Origin: Pseudomonas fluorescens
Lineage (GTDB): Bacteria; Pseudomonadota; Gammaproteobacteria; Pseudomonadales; Pseudomonadaceae
Assembly: GCF_902497775.2 (NCBI RefSeq)
Contig: NZ_OZ024668.1
Location: forward strand, 4,324,326 to 4,388,325
Length of the DNA: 64,000 nucleotides
Reading direction: 5' to 3'
The notes below the pieces were generated by a model that searched no databases, had not been told where the DNA came from, and saw only the letters and a program-made list of their open reading frames with translations. Shown piece by piece: positions 48,260 to 57,953 of the stretch. The position numbers and the translations under genes were made by a program. Every line of letters begins with the position of its first letter. Within the stretch, counting starts at the first letter, position 1.

Positions 48260-49885
48260 ATGCTCAAACACGCGGTCATTCCGTTTCTGGTCGGCGCAGG
48301 CTTGCTTGCCAGCGCACCTTCCGCCCTTGCGGCGACTAACCTGGTGTTCTGCTCCGAAGGCAGTCCCGCGGGCTTCGACCCCGGCCAGTACACCACCGGA
48401 ACCGACTTCGATGCTTCAGCCGAGACCGTCTTCAACCGCCTGAGCCAGTTCGAGCGTGGCGGCACCGCAGTCATCCCGGGCCTGGCGACCAGCTGGGACA
48501 TTTCCGAAGATGGCCTGACCTACACCTTCCACCTGCGTGAAGGGGTCAAGTTCCACACCACCGTTTTTTTCAAGCCGACCCGAGCTTTTAACGCCGACGA
48601 CGTGCTGTTCACCTTCAATCGGATGCTCGACAAGGACATGCCGTTCCGCAAGGCGTACCCCACCGAGTTCCCGTACTTCACCGACATGGGCATGGACAAG
48701 AACATCGCCAAGGTCGAAAAAATCGACGATCACACGGTCAAGTTCACCCTCAATGGCGTCGATGCTGCGTTCATCCAGAACCTGGCGATGAGCTTCGCCT
48801 CGATCCAGTCCGCCGAATATGCCGACCAACTGCTCAAACAGGGCAAGCCTGCCGACATCAACCAGAAGCCGATCGGCACCGGCCCGTTCGTATTCAGCAA
48901 GTACCAGAAAGACGCGCAGATCCGCTTCAAGGGCAACAAGGACTACTGGAAGCCGGATGATGTGAAGATCGACAACCTGATCTTCGCCATTACCACCGAT
49001 GCCTCGGTGCGCATGCAGAAGCTGAAAAAGAACGAGTGCCAGGTCACCCTGTTCCCGCGCCCGGCCGACATCAAGCCTCTGAAGAGCGACCCGAACCTGA
49101 AGATGCCTGACCAGGCCGGCTTCAACCTCGGCTACATCGCCTACAACGTGATGGACAAGATCAAGGGCAGCAACGAGCCCAACCCGATGGCCCAGCTCAA
49201 GGTCCGTGAAGCGCTGGACATGGCGGTGAACAAGCAGCAGATCATCGACTCGGTGTACCAGGGCGCCGGCCAGCTGGCAGTCAATGCCATGCCGCCAACC
49301 CAGTGGTCCTACGACACCACCATCAAGGACGCCAAGTACGATCCGGAGAAAGCCAAGCAACTGCTCAAGGAAGCCGGCATCAAGGAAGGCACCGAGATCA
49401 ACCTCTGGGCCATGCCGGTGCAACGTCCGTACAACCCCAATGCCAAGCTGATGGCCGAGATGCTGCAATCGGACTGGGCCAAGATCGGCATCAAGGCCAA
49501 GATCATCAGCTACGAATGGGGTGAGTACATCAAGCGCTCCAAAGGCGGCGAGAACGGCGCCATGCTGATTGGCTGGAGCGGCGACAACGGTGACCCGGAC
49601 AACTGGCTGGGCACCCTGTTCGGCTGCGACGCCCTGGAAGGCAACAACTTCTCCAAGTGGTGCTACAAGCCGTACGACGACCTGGTCAAGCAAGCCAAGG
49701 CCACTTCCGACCAGGCCAAGCGCACCGAGTTGTACAAGCAAGCGCAACATATCCTCAAACAACAGGTTCCGATGACACCTATCGCGCACTCGACGGTGTA
49801 TCAACCTATGCGTTCAACCGTACAGGACTTCAAGATCAGCCCATTTGGCTTGAACTCCTTCTATGGGGTCAGCGTGACCAAATAG
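48260..49885 (+). CDS. dppA1: Dipeptide ABC transporter substrate-binding protein, copy 1
   Basis: A 541-residue SBP_bac_5 (cluster C) protein. The signal is AVIPFLVGAGLLASAPSALA with cleavage near residue 24. The mature N-terminus TNLVFCSEGSPAGFDPGQYTTGTDFDASAETVFNRL is a DppA hallmark, and RFKGNKDYWKPDDVKID and NGDPDNWLGTLFGCDA are also typical. The pair of cysteines (CSEG and GCDA region) probably forms the conserved disulfide. It captures di- or tripeptides in the periplasm for DppBCDF. It is closest to copy 2, with long near-identical blocks such as GTGPFVF and WAMPVQRPYNPNAKLMAEMLQ. Separate transcription is likely, given the 255-nt gap that follows. Confidence 0.92.
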   Translation: MLKHAVIPFLVGAGLLASAPSALAATNLVFCSEGSPAGFDPGQYTTGTDFDASAETVFNRLSQFERGGTAVIPGLATSWDISEDGLTYTFHLREGVKFHTTVFFKPTRAFNADDVLFTFNRMLDKDMPFRKAYPTEFPYFTDMGMDKNIAKVEKIDDHTVKFTLNGVDAAFIQNLAMSFASIQSAEYADQLLKQGKPADINQKPIGTGPFVFSKYQKDAQIRFKGNKDYWKPDDVKIDNLIFAITTDASVRMQKLKKNECQVTLFPRPADIKPLKSDPNLKMPDQAGFNLGYIAYNVMDKIKGSNEPNPMAQLKVREALDMAVNKQQIIDSVYQGAGQLAVNAMPPTQWSYDTTIKDAKYDPEKAKQLLKEAGIKEGTEINLWAMPVQRPYNPNAKLMAEMLQSDWAKIGIKAKIISYEWGEYIKRSKGGENGAMLIGWSGDNGDPDNWLGTLFGCDALEGNNFSKWCYKPYDDLVKQAKATSDQAKRTELYKQAQHILKQQVPMTPIAHSTVYQPMRSTVQDFKISPFGLNSFYGVSVTK

Positions 49886-49898
49886 CAGCCAACCGGAT

Positions 49899-49931
49899 CG
49901 GCCCCGCGACGCCATACGGCACCCGGGGCCG
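49899..49931 (+). other. GC-rich hairpin after dppA1
   Basis: An 8-bp stem (CGGCCCCG at 49899-49906 with CGGGGCCG at 49924-49931) lies 13 nt past the dppA1 stop. No T-run follows. It may stabilise the 3' end or weakly terminate. The rest of the gap to dppA2 (49932-50139) contains a CA-rich leader and no evident gene. Confidence 0.4.
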
Positions 49932-50112
49932 TACCCGGATGGCCTGGCAGGTCAACCGCTAGCGCATCGACACGGAATCGTCGCCCGCCCTATCGGACAC
50001 CTCCTACACACCTCTGCGTAATTGCACCTATCTGCAGCGCCTTGATGCTCCTAACGTCAAGGATGCACCGCGGTCGGCGTGATTCGTATGGCTGTGCGCT
50101 ATGGACCGCGTG

Positions 50113-50125
50113 AAAAACAACAAGA
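50113..50125 (+). promoter_or_regulatory. CA-rich Hfq/Crc-type motif in the dppA2 leader
   Basis: AAAAACAACAAGA ends 14 nt before the dppA2 ATG and abuts the ribosome site. It matches the A-A-N repeat (AANAANAA) bound by Hfq with Crc in Pseudomonas to block translation under preferred carbon sources. A shorter form (ACAACAAT, 48243-48250) precedes dppA1. Catabolite repression is inferred. Confidence 0.45.
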
Positions 50126-50139
50126 GAGAAGGGATCGTC

Positions 50140-51732
50140 ATGCGCCACACCCCAATGTATGCGGCATTGCTGGGCCTCGGCCTGCTCGCCCAGGCCCCCA
50201 TGAGCCTGGCCAAGAACCTGGTGTTCTGCTCCGAAGGCAGCCCCGGCGGTTTTGATACCGCCCAATACACCAGCGCCACCGACAACGACGCCGCCGAGCC
50301 GATCTACAACCGCCTGGTGGAATTCGAACGCGGCGCTACCGCGGTCAAGCCGGCCCTGGCTAAAAGCTGGGAGGTTTCCGACGACGGCCTGACCTATACC
50401 TTCCACTTGCGCGAAGGGGTCAAGTTTCACAGCAACAAGGCGTTCACCCCCAGTCGCGACTTCAATGCCGACGACGTGCTCTTCACCTTCAATCGCATGC
50501 TCGATCGCGAACATCCGTTCCGCAAAGCCTACCCCACCGAGTTCCCCTATTTCGTCAGCATGAGCCTGGACAAGAACATCGCCCGGATCGAAAAAACCGC
50601 GCCGATGACCGTGGTCTTCACCCTCAACAGCGTTGATGCCGCCTTCGTGCAGAACCTGGCGATGAGCTTTGCCGCCGTGCTCTCGGCGCAATACGCCGAG
50701 CAGTTGATGAGCTCCGGGCGCCCCAGCGACATCAACCAGAAGCCCATCGGCACCGGCCCGTTCGTATTCCAGCGCTACCAGAAGGACTCGCAGATCCGCT
50801 ATCGCGGCAACAAGGACTACTGGGACCCGAGCCAGGTGAAGATCGAGCAGTTGATCTTCTCGATCAATACCGACCCCTCGGTGCGCATTCAGAAGCTGCG
50901 CAAGAACGAATGCCAGATCACCTTGCACCCGCGCCCGGCTGACCTCGATGCACTCAAAAACGACCCCAAGCTGCAGGTCATCGAAAAGCCCGGTTTCAAC
51001 CTCGGTTACATCGCCTACAACGTGCAGCACAAACCCTTCGATCAACTTGAAGTACGCCAGGCCATGGACATGGCGGTGAACAAGCCGGCCATTGTCAAAG
51101 CGGTGTACCAGGAAGCCGGGCAACTGGCAGTCGGCAGCATGCCGCCGACCCAGTGGTCCTACGACGAAACCATCAAGGATGCCGGCTACAACCCGGACAA
51201 GGCCCGCGAACTGCTCAAGGCCGCCGGGGTCAAGGAAGGCACTGAAATCACCCTCTGGGCCATGCCCGTGCAACGCCCGTACAACCCCAATGCCAAGCTG
51301 ATGGCCGAAATGCTCCAGGCCGACTGGGGCAAGGTCGGCCTGAAAGTGAAAATCGTCAGCTATGAATGGGGCGAATATCTCAAGCGCACCAAGGACGGTG
51401 AACACGACATCTCGCTGATCGGCTGGACCGGCGACAACGGTGATCCGGACAACTGGCTCGGCACCCTGTACAGCTGCGACGCGATTGGCAGCAACAACTA
51501 CTCGATGTGGTGCGACCCGCAGTACGACGCCCTGGTCAAAAAGGCCAAAACCGTCACCGACCGCGAGCAACGCACCACGCTCTACCAACAGGCGCAGCAG
51601 CGCCTCAAGCAACAGTTGCCCATCACCCCGATCGCCCACTCGACGGTCAACCAGCCGCTCAGTGCCAAGGTCGTGGATTTCAAGGTAAGTCCTTTCGGGC
51701 GCAACAACTTCTCAGGCGTCAGTACCGAATAA
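50140..51732 (+). CDS. dppA2: Dipeptide ABC transporter substrate-binding protein, copy 2
   Basis: A 530-residue paralogue of DppA1. The ATG at 50140 (MRHTPMYAALLGLGLLAQAPMSLAKNL) gives a proper signal peptide with cleavage near residue 24; the longer frame from 50101 would bury it. Mature motifs (NLVFCSEGSPGGFDTAQYTSATDND; YRGNKDYWDPSQVKIEQLIF; NGDPDNWLGTLYSCDA) match DppA. Differences from copy 1 cluster in the first 60 mature residues and near residues 300-315, where copy 1 has an extra loop (DKIKGSNEPNPMAQLK). Probable difference in peptide preference. Confidence 0.92.
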   Translation: MRHTPMYAALLGLGLLAQAPMSLAKNLVFCSEGSPGGFDTAQYTSATDNDAAEPIYNRLVEFERGATAVKPALAKSWEVSDDGLTYTFHLREGVKFHSNKAFTPSRDFNADDVLFTFNRMLDREHPFRKAYPTEFPYFVSMSLDKNIARIEKTAPMTVVFTLNSVDAAFVQNLAMSFAAVLSAQYAEQLMSSGRPSDINQKPIGTGPFVFQRYQKDSQIRYRGNKDYWDPSQVKIEQLIFSINTDPSVRIQKLRKNECQITLHPRPADLDALKNDPKLQVIEKPGFNLGYIAYNVQHKPFDQLEVRQAMDMAVNKPAIVKAVYQEAGQLAVGSMPPTQWSYDETIKDAGYNPDKARELLKAAGVKEGTEITLWAMPVQRPYNPNAKLMAEMLQADWGKVGLKVKIVSYEWGEYLKRTKDGEHDISLIGWTGDNGDPDNWLGTLYSCDAIGSNNYSMWCDPQYDALVKKAKTVTDREQRTTLYQQAQQRLKQQLPITPIAHSTVNQPLSAKVVDFKVSPFGRNNFSGVSTE

Positions 51733-51901
51733 ATCACTGCAGCGGCCACGGGGGTGAACACCACCCTCGCGACCGACTTCAGCCTGAATATGCCCGATTG
51801 CCTTGCAGCAAACGTTTGCAACCCTTGTTCCAACCGGCAAGACGCCCAGCTCACAAGGCCAGGCGGTAACTAAAAAAAAGAAAAGAAAAGGGAGCTTTAC
51901 C

Positions 51902-53281
51902 TTGAGACGAACCAAAACCGCAGTACTGGCATTGTCCCTCAGTGGTCTGCCAGTCATGGCCCAAGCCGAACCTGCCAGCCAGGACTTCGTTCCGGTCAGC
52001 GTCAAATCCACCAACGCCCAGAGTGAAGCCAAGGGTTTCATTGAAGGCCAGAGCCTGTCCGGCTCGACCCGCAACTGGTATGCCCGCGAACGCGCCACCC
52101 GTGCGCCGATGTGGAAGTACTACAAGAGCGACGGTACCCAACACGACACCCACAGCCGTGACAACTGGGTGCAGGGCACCATCCTCAACTACAGCTCGGG
52201 CTTCACTGAAGGCACCATCGGCTTCGCCACCGAAGTCGCTGCCTACAACGCCATTGCCCTGGAGCGGGGACGCGCCGCAGTCGCCGGGCCGAACAACCGG
52301 ACCCTGACCCACAGCGATGGCGACGTCATCGGCCAGTGGAGCAAGATGGGCCTGGCCAACGTCAAGGCACGGGTCTCCAACACCACCCTGACTGCCGGCC
52401 GCCAATCGATGGACACCCCGGTGCTTGCCTATATCGGCAACCGGGCCTTGCCCTCGAGCTTCGAGGGTGTGAGCCTGCACAGCGAAGAGTTCGACAACCT
52501 GTCCTTTGACATCGGCACCTTCGACCGGCTCTCGACCCGGACCGAACAGGGCACCAGCAAATTCGTTGCCGAGTACGGCGATCGCGCCTTTGAAGCCGAC
52601 CACGTCAACATCGCCGGTGTGAACTACCAGCCACTGAAGAGCCTGAAAACCAGCTTCTACGTGTCCAACGTCGAAGACCTGTGGAACCAGTACTACTTCG
52701 GCGCCAGCCATGAACTGGGCGACAGCGCGGTACTGAGCCTGACCACCGGCCTGAACTACTACAAGACCAAGGATGAAGGCAAAAGCAAACTCGGCGACAT
52801 CGACAACGACACTTACAGTCTGTCGCTCGGCCTGACCCACCAGGCGCACAACCTGACCTTCTCCTACCAGCAGGTCAACGGCAACGAGTACTTCGACTAC
52901 CTGCACGACACCAACGCGATCTTCCTGGCCAACTCCCTGCTCTCGGACTTCAACGGCCCGAACGAGAAGTCGATGCAGATCGCCTACGTGCTGAACATGG
53001 CCCAGTACGGCGTGCCTGGCCTGAAGTTCAACCTGTACAACGCTCGCGGCTGGGACATCGACGGCACCCACTACAAGAGCACCGGTTACGACGTCCGCGG
53101 CCTGGACGGCGAGAACCACTACGAGTGGGGTATCGGCACCACCTACGCGGTGCAGAGCGGCACCCTCAAGGACACCACCATCCGCGCGACCTACACCGCG
53201 CACCGGGCCAGCAAGGCCCAGGCCGACGGTAGCCTGGACGAGCTGCGGATTGTCACCACCATTCCTTTCAATTTCCTCTAG
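51902..53281 (+). CDS. opdP: OprD-family porin, probably dipeptide-specific (OpdP type)
   Basis: A 459-residue outer-membrane porin. It starts at a TTG (51902) with GGGAG 7 nt upstream; no ATG is available at the right place. Upstream in-frame sequence is a Lys-rich run encoded by an A-tract and cannot be a signal. The signal LALSLSGLPVMAQA is followed by the OprD N-terminus FVPVSVKSTNAQSEAKGFIEGQSLSGSTRNWYARER. The rest is an 18-strand barrel pattern ending DELRIVTTIPFNFL with terminal Leu. Location between dipeptide-binding protein genes fits OpdP, the glycine-glutamate/dipeptide porin of P. aeruginosa. Confidence 0.88.
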   Translation: MRRTKTAVLALSLSGLPVMAQAEPASQDFVPVSVKSTNAQSEAKGFIEGQSLSGSTRNWYARERATRAPMWKYYKSDGTQHDTHSRDNWVQGTILNYSSGFTEGTIGFATEVAAYNAIALERGRAAVAGPNNRTLTHSDGDVIGQWSKMGLANVKARVSNTTLTAGRQSMDTPVLAYIGNRALPSSFEGVSLHSEEFDNLSFDIGTFDRLSTRTEQGTSKFVAEYGDRAFEADHVNIAGVNYQPLKSLKTSFYVSNVEDLWNQYYFGASHELGDSAVLSLTTGLNYYKTKDEGKSKLGDIDNDTYSLSLGLTHQAHNLTFSYQQVNGNEYFDYLHDTNAIFLANSLLSDFNGPNEKSMQIAYVLNMAQYGVPGLKFNLYNARGWDIDGTHYKSTGYDVRGLDGENHYEWGIGTTYAVQSGTLKDTTIRATYTAHRASKAQADGSLDELRIVTTIPFNFL

Positions 53282-53290
53282 AACGCGGTC

Positions 53291-53319
53291 TCCCGGTCGG
53301 TTCGCCGAATCGACCGGGA
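53291..53319 (+). other. Stem-loop between the porin gene and dppA3
   Basis: A 9-bp perfect stem (TCCCGGTCG at 53291-53299 with CGACCGGGA at 53311-53319) has an 11-nt loop, 10 nt past the porin stop and 34 nt before dppA3. No T-run follows. It may end part of the porin transcript or stabilise it. Confidence 0.5.
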
Positions 53320-53353
53320 CGGCTACTCTGGTTAATCGATTGCAGGAGGTTTC

Positions 53354-54949
53354 ATGAAACTGTTACCACTACAGGCTGCCCTGGCAGCCGTCCTGTTGAG
53401 TACCGCGGCGGGCCTGGCGGCCAAGCCGCTGGTGGTGTGTACCGAGGCCAGCCCGGAAGGCTTCGATATCGTCCAGTACACCACCGCCGTGACCGCCGAC
53501 GCCTCGGCCGAGGCCATCTTCAACCGCCTGGTCGACTTCAAGCCGGGCACCACTGATATCCAGCCGGCCCTGGCCGAGCGCTGGGACATCAGCGATGACG
53601 GCCTGACCTACACTTTCCATCTGCGCCCGGGGGTCAAGTTCCACACCACCGACTATTTCACCCCCACCCGAGAGATGAATGCCGACGACGTGCTGTGGAG
53701 TTTCCAACGACAGCTGGACCCCAATCACCCGTGGCACAACAAGACCAGCATCGGCTTCCCCTATTTCGAAAGCATGGGCTTCAAGGACCTGCTCAAAAGC
53801 GTCGAGAAGACCGACGAGCACACCGTGGTCTTCACCCTGACCCGCCCCGAAGCGCCCTTCCTGCGTGACCTGGCCATGGCCTTCACCTCGATCTATTCCG
53901 CCGAGTACGGTGACCAGTTGCTCAAGGCCGACAAGACCGCAGAGCTCAACAGCAAGCCGATCGGCACCGGCCCGTTCATCTTCCAGCGCTACAACAAGGA
54001 CGCGCAGGTGCGCTACAAGGCCAACCCGGACTATTTCCGCGGCAAGCCACCAGCCGATGCACTGATCTTCGCCATCGCCAACGACAACAACGTGCGCCTG
54101 CAAAAGCTCAGGGCCAACGAATGCCAGGTGGCGCTGTATCCCAAGCCCGATGACATCCCCAGCATCAAGGCCGACCCCAAGTTGAAAGTGGCCGAGATGG
54201 AAGCCCTGACCACCGGCTACATCTCGCTCAACACCGAACACAAGTACCTGAGCGATGTGCGCGTGCGTAAAGCGATCAACATCGCCTTCGACCGCCAGAC
54301 CCACGTCGATCAACTGTTCGGCAAGGGCAACGCGCTCGTCGCCGTCAACCCTTACCCGCCGAGCATGATTGGCTACAACACCGACAACAAGAACCCGCCC
54401 CGCGATCTCGACAAGGCCCGCGCCCTGCTCAAGGAAGCCGGCGTGCCCGAAGGCACCGTGCTGACCTTGTTCACCCGCAATGGCGGCGGCCCGACCAACC
54501 CCAACCCGCGCCTGAGCGCCGAAATGCTCCAGGCGGACCTGGCCAAGATCGGCCTGACCGTCGATATCCGCGTGATGGAGTGGGCCGAAATGCTGCGCCG
54601 GGCCAAGAAGGGTGAAGCCGATATGGTTTCAACCGGCTGGGCCAGCGACAACGGCGACCCGGACAATTTCCTCAGCCCGCTGCTCAGCTGCGATGCGGTG
54701 AAAAGTGGCGAGAACTATGCCCGCTGGTGCAATCAAACCTTCCAGCAGTTGATCAGCAAGGCCCGCGAAGTCACCGACAACAATGAGCGCGCAGCGCTCT
54801 ATGTAAAGGCTCTGGCGGTGTACGATGAAGATCAACCGTGGATCAGCATGGCCCATCCGCAGATGTTCACCGCCATGCGCGACAACGTTGAGGGGTACCA
54901 CATCAACCCCCTCACCAATAACAACTTCGCCACTACCCAGGTGAAGTAG
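53354..54949 (+). CDS. dppA3: Dipeptide ABC transporter substrate-binding protein, copy 3 (adjacent to dppBCDF)
   Basis: A 531-residue SBP_bac_5 protein. The signal is LLPLQAALAAVLLSTAAGLA with cleavage near residue 23. It starts at the ATG after GGAGG. The mature part has KPLVVCTEASPEGFDIVQYTTAVTADASAEAIFNRL, DYFTPTREMNADDVLWSFQRQLDPNHPW and NGDPDNFLSPLLSCDAV. It is the most diverged of the three copies. Being directly upstream of dppB, it is probably the primary partner of the transporter. A hairpin between it and dppB may keep binding protein in excess over membrane subunits. Confidence 0.92.
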   Translation: MKLLPLQAALAAVLLSTAAGLAAKPLVVCTEASPEGFDIVQYTTAVTADASAEAIFNRLVDFKPGTTDIQPALAERWDISDDGLTYTFHLRPGVKFHTTDYFTPTREMNADDVLWSFQRQLDPNHPWHNKTSIGFPYFESMGFKDLLKSVEKTDEHTVVFTLTRPEAPFLRDLAMAFTSIYSAEYGDQLLKADKTAELNSKPIGTGPFIFQRYNKDAQVRYKANPDYFRGKPPADALIFAIANDNNVRLQKLRANECQVALYPKPDDIPSIKADPKLKVAEMEALTTGYISLNTEHKYLSDVRVRKAINIAFDRQTHVDQLFGKGNALVAVNPYPPSMIGYNTDNKNPPRDLDKARALLKEAGVPEGTVLTLFTRNGGGPTNPNPRLSAEMLQADLAKIGLTVDIRVMEWAEMLRRAKKGEADMVSTGWASDNGDPDNFLSPLLSCDAVKSGENYARWCNQTFQQLISKAREVTDNNERAALYVKALAVYDEDQPWISMAHPQMFTAMRDNVEGYHINPLTNNNFATTQVK

Positions 54950-54963
54950 AACAAGAACGACCG

Positions 54964-54986
54964 CCGGCGCCCTAGACGGGTGCCGG
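54964..54986 (+). other. Stem-loop between dppA3 and dppB
   Basis: A 9-bp stem with one G-T pair (54964-54972 with 54978-54986) has a 5-nt loop and lies 15 nt after the dppA3 stop. No T-run follows. Its place between a binding-protein gene and permease genes resembles the intergenic hairpins that favour accumulation of binding-protein mRNA in other ABC operons. Confidence 0.5.
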
Positions 54987-55023
54987 TGGGCATGCCTTAC
55001 CGGCTGATGAGGTACTCCAGAAG

Positions 55024-56034
55024 ATGTTTAGTTTTATTGCCCGGCGACTGGGATTGCTGATCCCGACCTTCTTCGGCATCACCTTGCTGACGTTTGCGCT
55101 CATACGGCTGATACCCGGTGATCCGGTGGAGGTCATGATGGGCGAGCGCCGGGTCGACCCGGAAATGCACGCCCAGGCCATGGAGCGCCTTGGCCTGAAC
55201 AAACCACTGCCCGAACAGTACCTGGACTACGTCAGCAAGCTCGCCCAGGGTGACCTCGGCGAGTCGCTACGCACTCGCGAAAGCGTCTGGACCGAGTTCC
55301 TCGCGCTGTTCCCGGCCACCCTGGAACTGGCCATGGCGGCCCTGTTTTTCGCCGGGGTGATCGGCTTGCTGGCCGGGGTAATCGCCGCGCTCAAGCGCGG
55401 TTCGCTGTTCGATCATGGGGTCATGGGCATCTCGCTGGCCGGCTACTCGATGCCGATCTTCTGGTGGGGCCTGATCCTGATCATGTTCTTCTCCGTGAGC
55501 CTGGGCTGGACCCCGGTTTCCGGACGTATCGACCTGCTCTACGACATCGAGCCGAAAACCGGCTTCATGCTCATCGACACCCTGCTCAGCGATGAAGAAG
55601 GCGCCTTCAAGGACGCACTGATGCACCTGATTCTGCCGGCCATCGTCCTGGGCACCATTCCGCTGGCGGTGATCGCGCGGATGACCCGTTCCTCGATGCT
55701 CGAAGTGCTGCGCGAAGACTACATCCGCACCGCCCGCGCCAAGGGCCTGTCGCCAGCCCGTGTGGTGTTCGTGCATGGCCTGCGCAACGCACTGATCCCG
55801 GTGCTGACGGTGTTCGGCCTGCAGGTCGGCACCTTGCTCGCCGGTGCCGTACTGACCGAAACCATCTTTTCCTGGCCGGGCATCGGCAAGTGGCTGATCG
55901 AAGCCATCGGCGCCCGTGACTACCCCGTGGTACAGAACGGCATCCTGTTGATTGCCTGCCTGGTGATCCTGGTCAACTTCGTCGTGGACATCCTCTACGG
56001 CCTGGCCAACCCACGCATCCGTCATCAGCGCTGA
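55024..56034 (+). CDS. dppB: Dipeptide ABC transporter permease DppB
   Basis: A 336-residue membrane protein with six hydrophobic helices (first: LGLLIPTFFGITLLTFALIRLIPG). The permease EAA loop is EDYIRTARAKGLSPARVVFVHGLRNALIPV (about residues 227-256), which contacts DppD and DppF. The motif GDPVEVMMGERRVDPEMHAQAMERLGLNKPLPEQY fits the DppB/OppB N-terminal periplasmic segment. It forms the pore with DppC. Confidence 0.95.
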   Translation: MFSFIARRLGLLIPTFFGITLLTFALIRLIPGDPVEVMMGERRVDPEMHAQAMERLGLNKPLPEQYLDYVSKLAQGDLGESLRTRESVWTEFLALFPATLELAMAALFFAGVIGLLAGVIAALKRGSLFDHGVMGISLAGYSMPIFWWGLILIMFFSVSLGWTPVSGRIDLLYDIEPKTGFMLIDTLLSDEEGAFKDALMHLILPAIVLGTIPLAVIARMTRSSMLEVLREDYIRTARAKGLSPARVVFVHGLRNALIPVLTVFGLQVGTLLAGAVLTETIFSWPGIGKWLIEAIGARDYPVVQNGILLIACLVILVNFVVDILYGLANPRIRHQR

Positions 56035-56044
56035 GGGCCTCGTC

Positions 56045-56974
56045 ATGACTACCCCACTTCCGAAAGCTGTTACCACTCCAGCCACCGCCGTCGACCAGAG
56101 CCTGCTCTACCCTTCGCCATACAAGGAATTCTGGCAGGCCTTCTCGCGCAACAAAGGCGCGGTCGCCGGGCTGATGTTCATGAGCCTGATCGTGTTCTGC
56201 GCGCTGTTCGCGCCCTGGGTCGCACCGCACAGCCCCAGCGAGCAGTACCGTGATTTTCTGCTGACCCCGCCGGTGTGGCTTGAAGGCGGCAACTGGCAGT
56301 TCATCCTCGGCACCGACGAACTGGGTCGCGACCTGCTCTCGCGGCTGATCCAGGGCTCACGCCTGTCGCTGCTGATCGGCTTGTCGTCGGTGGTAATCTC
56401 GCTGATCCCGGGGATCTTCCTCGGTCTGCTGGCCGGGTTCTTCCCGCGCATCCTCGGACCGTCGATCATGCGCCTGATGGACGTAATGCTGGCCCTGCCC
56501 TCGCTACTGCTGGCCGTGGCGATTGTCGCCATCCTCGGCCCTGGCCTGATCAATACGGTGATCGCCATCGCCATCGTCTCGCTGCCGTCCTATGTGCGCC
56601 TGACCCGCGCCGCAGTCATGGGTGAACTGAACCGCGACTACGTCACCGCTGCGCGCCTGGCCGGTGCCGGCCTGCCACGGCTGATGTTCGTCACCGTGCT
56701 GCCCAACTGCATGGCGCCACTGATCGTCCAGGCCACCTTGAGCTTCTCTTCGGCGATCCTCGACGCTGCCGCCCTGGGCTTCCTTGGCCTCGGCGTACAG
56801 CCGCCAACCCCCGAGTGGGGCACCATGCTGGCCTCGGCCCGCGACTACATCGAACGCGCCTGGTGGGTAGTGAGCCTGCCTGGCCTGACCATTTTGCTCA
56901 GCGTGCTGGCAATCAACCTGATGGGTGACGGACTGCGCGATGCGCTGGACCCCAAACTCAAGAATGCCGCCTGA
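56045..56974 (+). CDS. dppC: Dipeptide ABC transporter permease DppC
   Basis: A 309-residue permease, partner of DppB. The N-terminal cytoplasmic tail (about 35 residues) carries the [19 protein letters not shown]ppC_N motif. The EAA loop is [33 protein letters not shown] (about 198-230), and the C-terminus [14 protein letters not shown] is typical. It lies 10 nt after dppB. Confidence 0.95.
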   Translation: MTTPLPKAVTTPATAVDQSLLYPSPYKEFWQAFSRNKGAVAGLMFMSLIVFCALFAPWVAPHSPSEQYRDFLLTPPVWLEGGNWQFILGTDELGRDLLSRLIQGSRLSLLIGLSSVVISLIPGIFLGLLAGFFPRILGPSIMRLMDVMLALPSLLLAVAIVAILGPGLINTVIAIAIVSLPSYVRLTRAAVMGELNRDYVTAARLAGAGLPRLMFVTVLPNCMAPLIVQATLSFSSAILDAAALGFLGLGVQPPTPEWGTMLASARDYIERAWWVVSLPGLTILLSVLAINLMGDGLRDALDPKLKNAA

Positions 56975-56984
56975 GGAGATCGCC

Positions 56985-57953
56985 ATGTCACTTCTGCAAA
57001 TCAACAATCTGAATGTGCGCTTTGGCGACGCCAACGCGGTACCGGTGGTCGACGGCCTGGACCTCTCGGTCGATGAAGGTGAAGTCCTGGCCATCGTCGG
57101 CGAGTCGGGCTCGGGCAAATCGGTGACCATGATGGCGCTGATGGGCCTGATCGACGCCCCGGGGCGGATCACCGCCGATGCCCTGACCTTCGACGGCACC
57201 AACATGCTCAAGCTCAGCGGCCGGCAACGGCGCAAGGTGGTGGGCAAGGATATGGCCATGGTCTTCCAGGACCCAATGACCGCCCTCAACCCCAGCTACA
57301 CCGTGGGCTTCCAGATCGAGGAAGTGCTGCGCCAGCACCTGGGTCTGCGCGGCAAGGCTGCCCGCCAGCGTGCCCTGGAACTGCTCAAGAAGGTAGAAAT
57401 CCCCGGCGCCGAAAGCCGCCTGGATGCCTACCCGCATCAGCTTTCCGGTGGCATGAGCCAGCGGGTGGCGATCGCCATGGCCATTGCCGGCGAACCCAAG
57501 CTGCTGATCGCCGACGAACCGACCACCGCCCTCGATGTGACCATCCAGGCGCAGATCATGGAGCTGCTGCTCAACCTGCAAAAAGAGCAGAACATGGCCC
57601 TGATCCTGATCACCCACGACCTCGCCGTGGTCGCCGAAACCGCCAAGCGCGTGTGCGTGATGTACGCAGGCCAAGCCGTGGAAGTCGGCCAGGTACCGGA
57701 ACTGTTCGACGTGCCGGCACACCCCTACAGCGAAGCGCTGCTGGCGGCGATCCCCGAACACAGTGAAGGTGCCGAGCGCCTGGCGACCCTGCCGGGTATC
57801 GTCCCCGGCCGCTACGACCGCCCTGAAGGCTGCCTGCTATCGCCACGCTGTCCGTATGTGCAGGAAAGCTGCCGCCGGCAGCGACCAACCCTCGATCCTC
57901 AGGCCCATAGCCAGGTGCGTTGTTTCTACCCGCTGAACCAGGAGGTGGCGTAA
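56985..57953 (+). CDS. dppD: Dipeptide ABC transporter ATPase DppD
   Basis: A 322-residue ATPase with Walker A GESGSGKS (about residues 37-44), signature [17 protein letters not shown], Walker [14 protein letters not shown] and the switch His in ITHDLAVV. The C-terminal oligopeptide-transporter domain has four conserved cysteines ([18 protein letters not shown]...VRCFY) that bind an Fe-S cluster in related DppD proteins. The ATG at 56985 has GAGGAG 8 nt before it. The stop overlaps the dppF start (TAATG). Confidence 0.95.
   Translation: MSLLQINNLNVRFGDANAVPVVDGLDLSVDEGEVLAIVGESGSGKSVTMMALMGLIDAPGRITADALTFDGTNMLKLSGRQRRKVVGKDMAMVFQDPMTALNPSYTVGFQIEEVLRQHLGLRGKAARQRALELLKKVEIPGAESRLDAYPHQLSGGMSQRVAIAMAIAGEPKLLIADEPTTALDVTIQAQIMELLLNLQKEQNMALILITHDLAVVAETAKRVCVMYAGQAVEVGQVPELFDVPAHPYSEALLAAIPEHSEGAERLATLPGIVPGRYDRPEGCLLSPRCPYVQESCRRQRPTLDPQAHSQVRCFYPLNQEVA

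Noticed and set aside
48416..51639. Minus-strand frames of 462 and 549 codons opposite dppA1 and dppA2, similar to each other
   Set aside because: Their resemblance only mirrors the paralogy of the two sense genes, so it is not independent evidence for coding.
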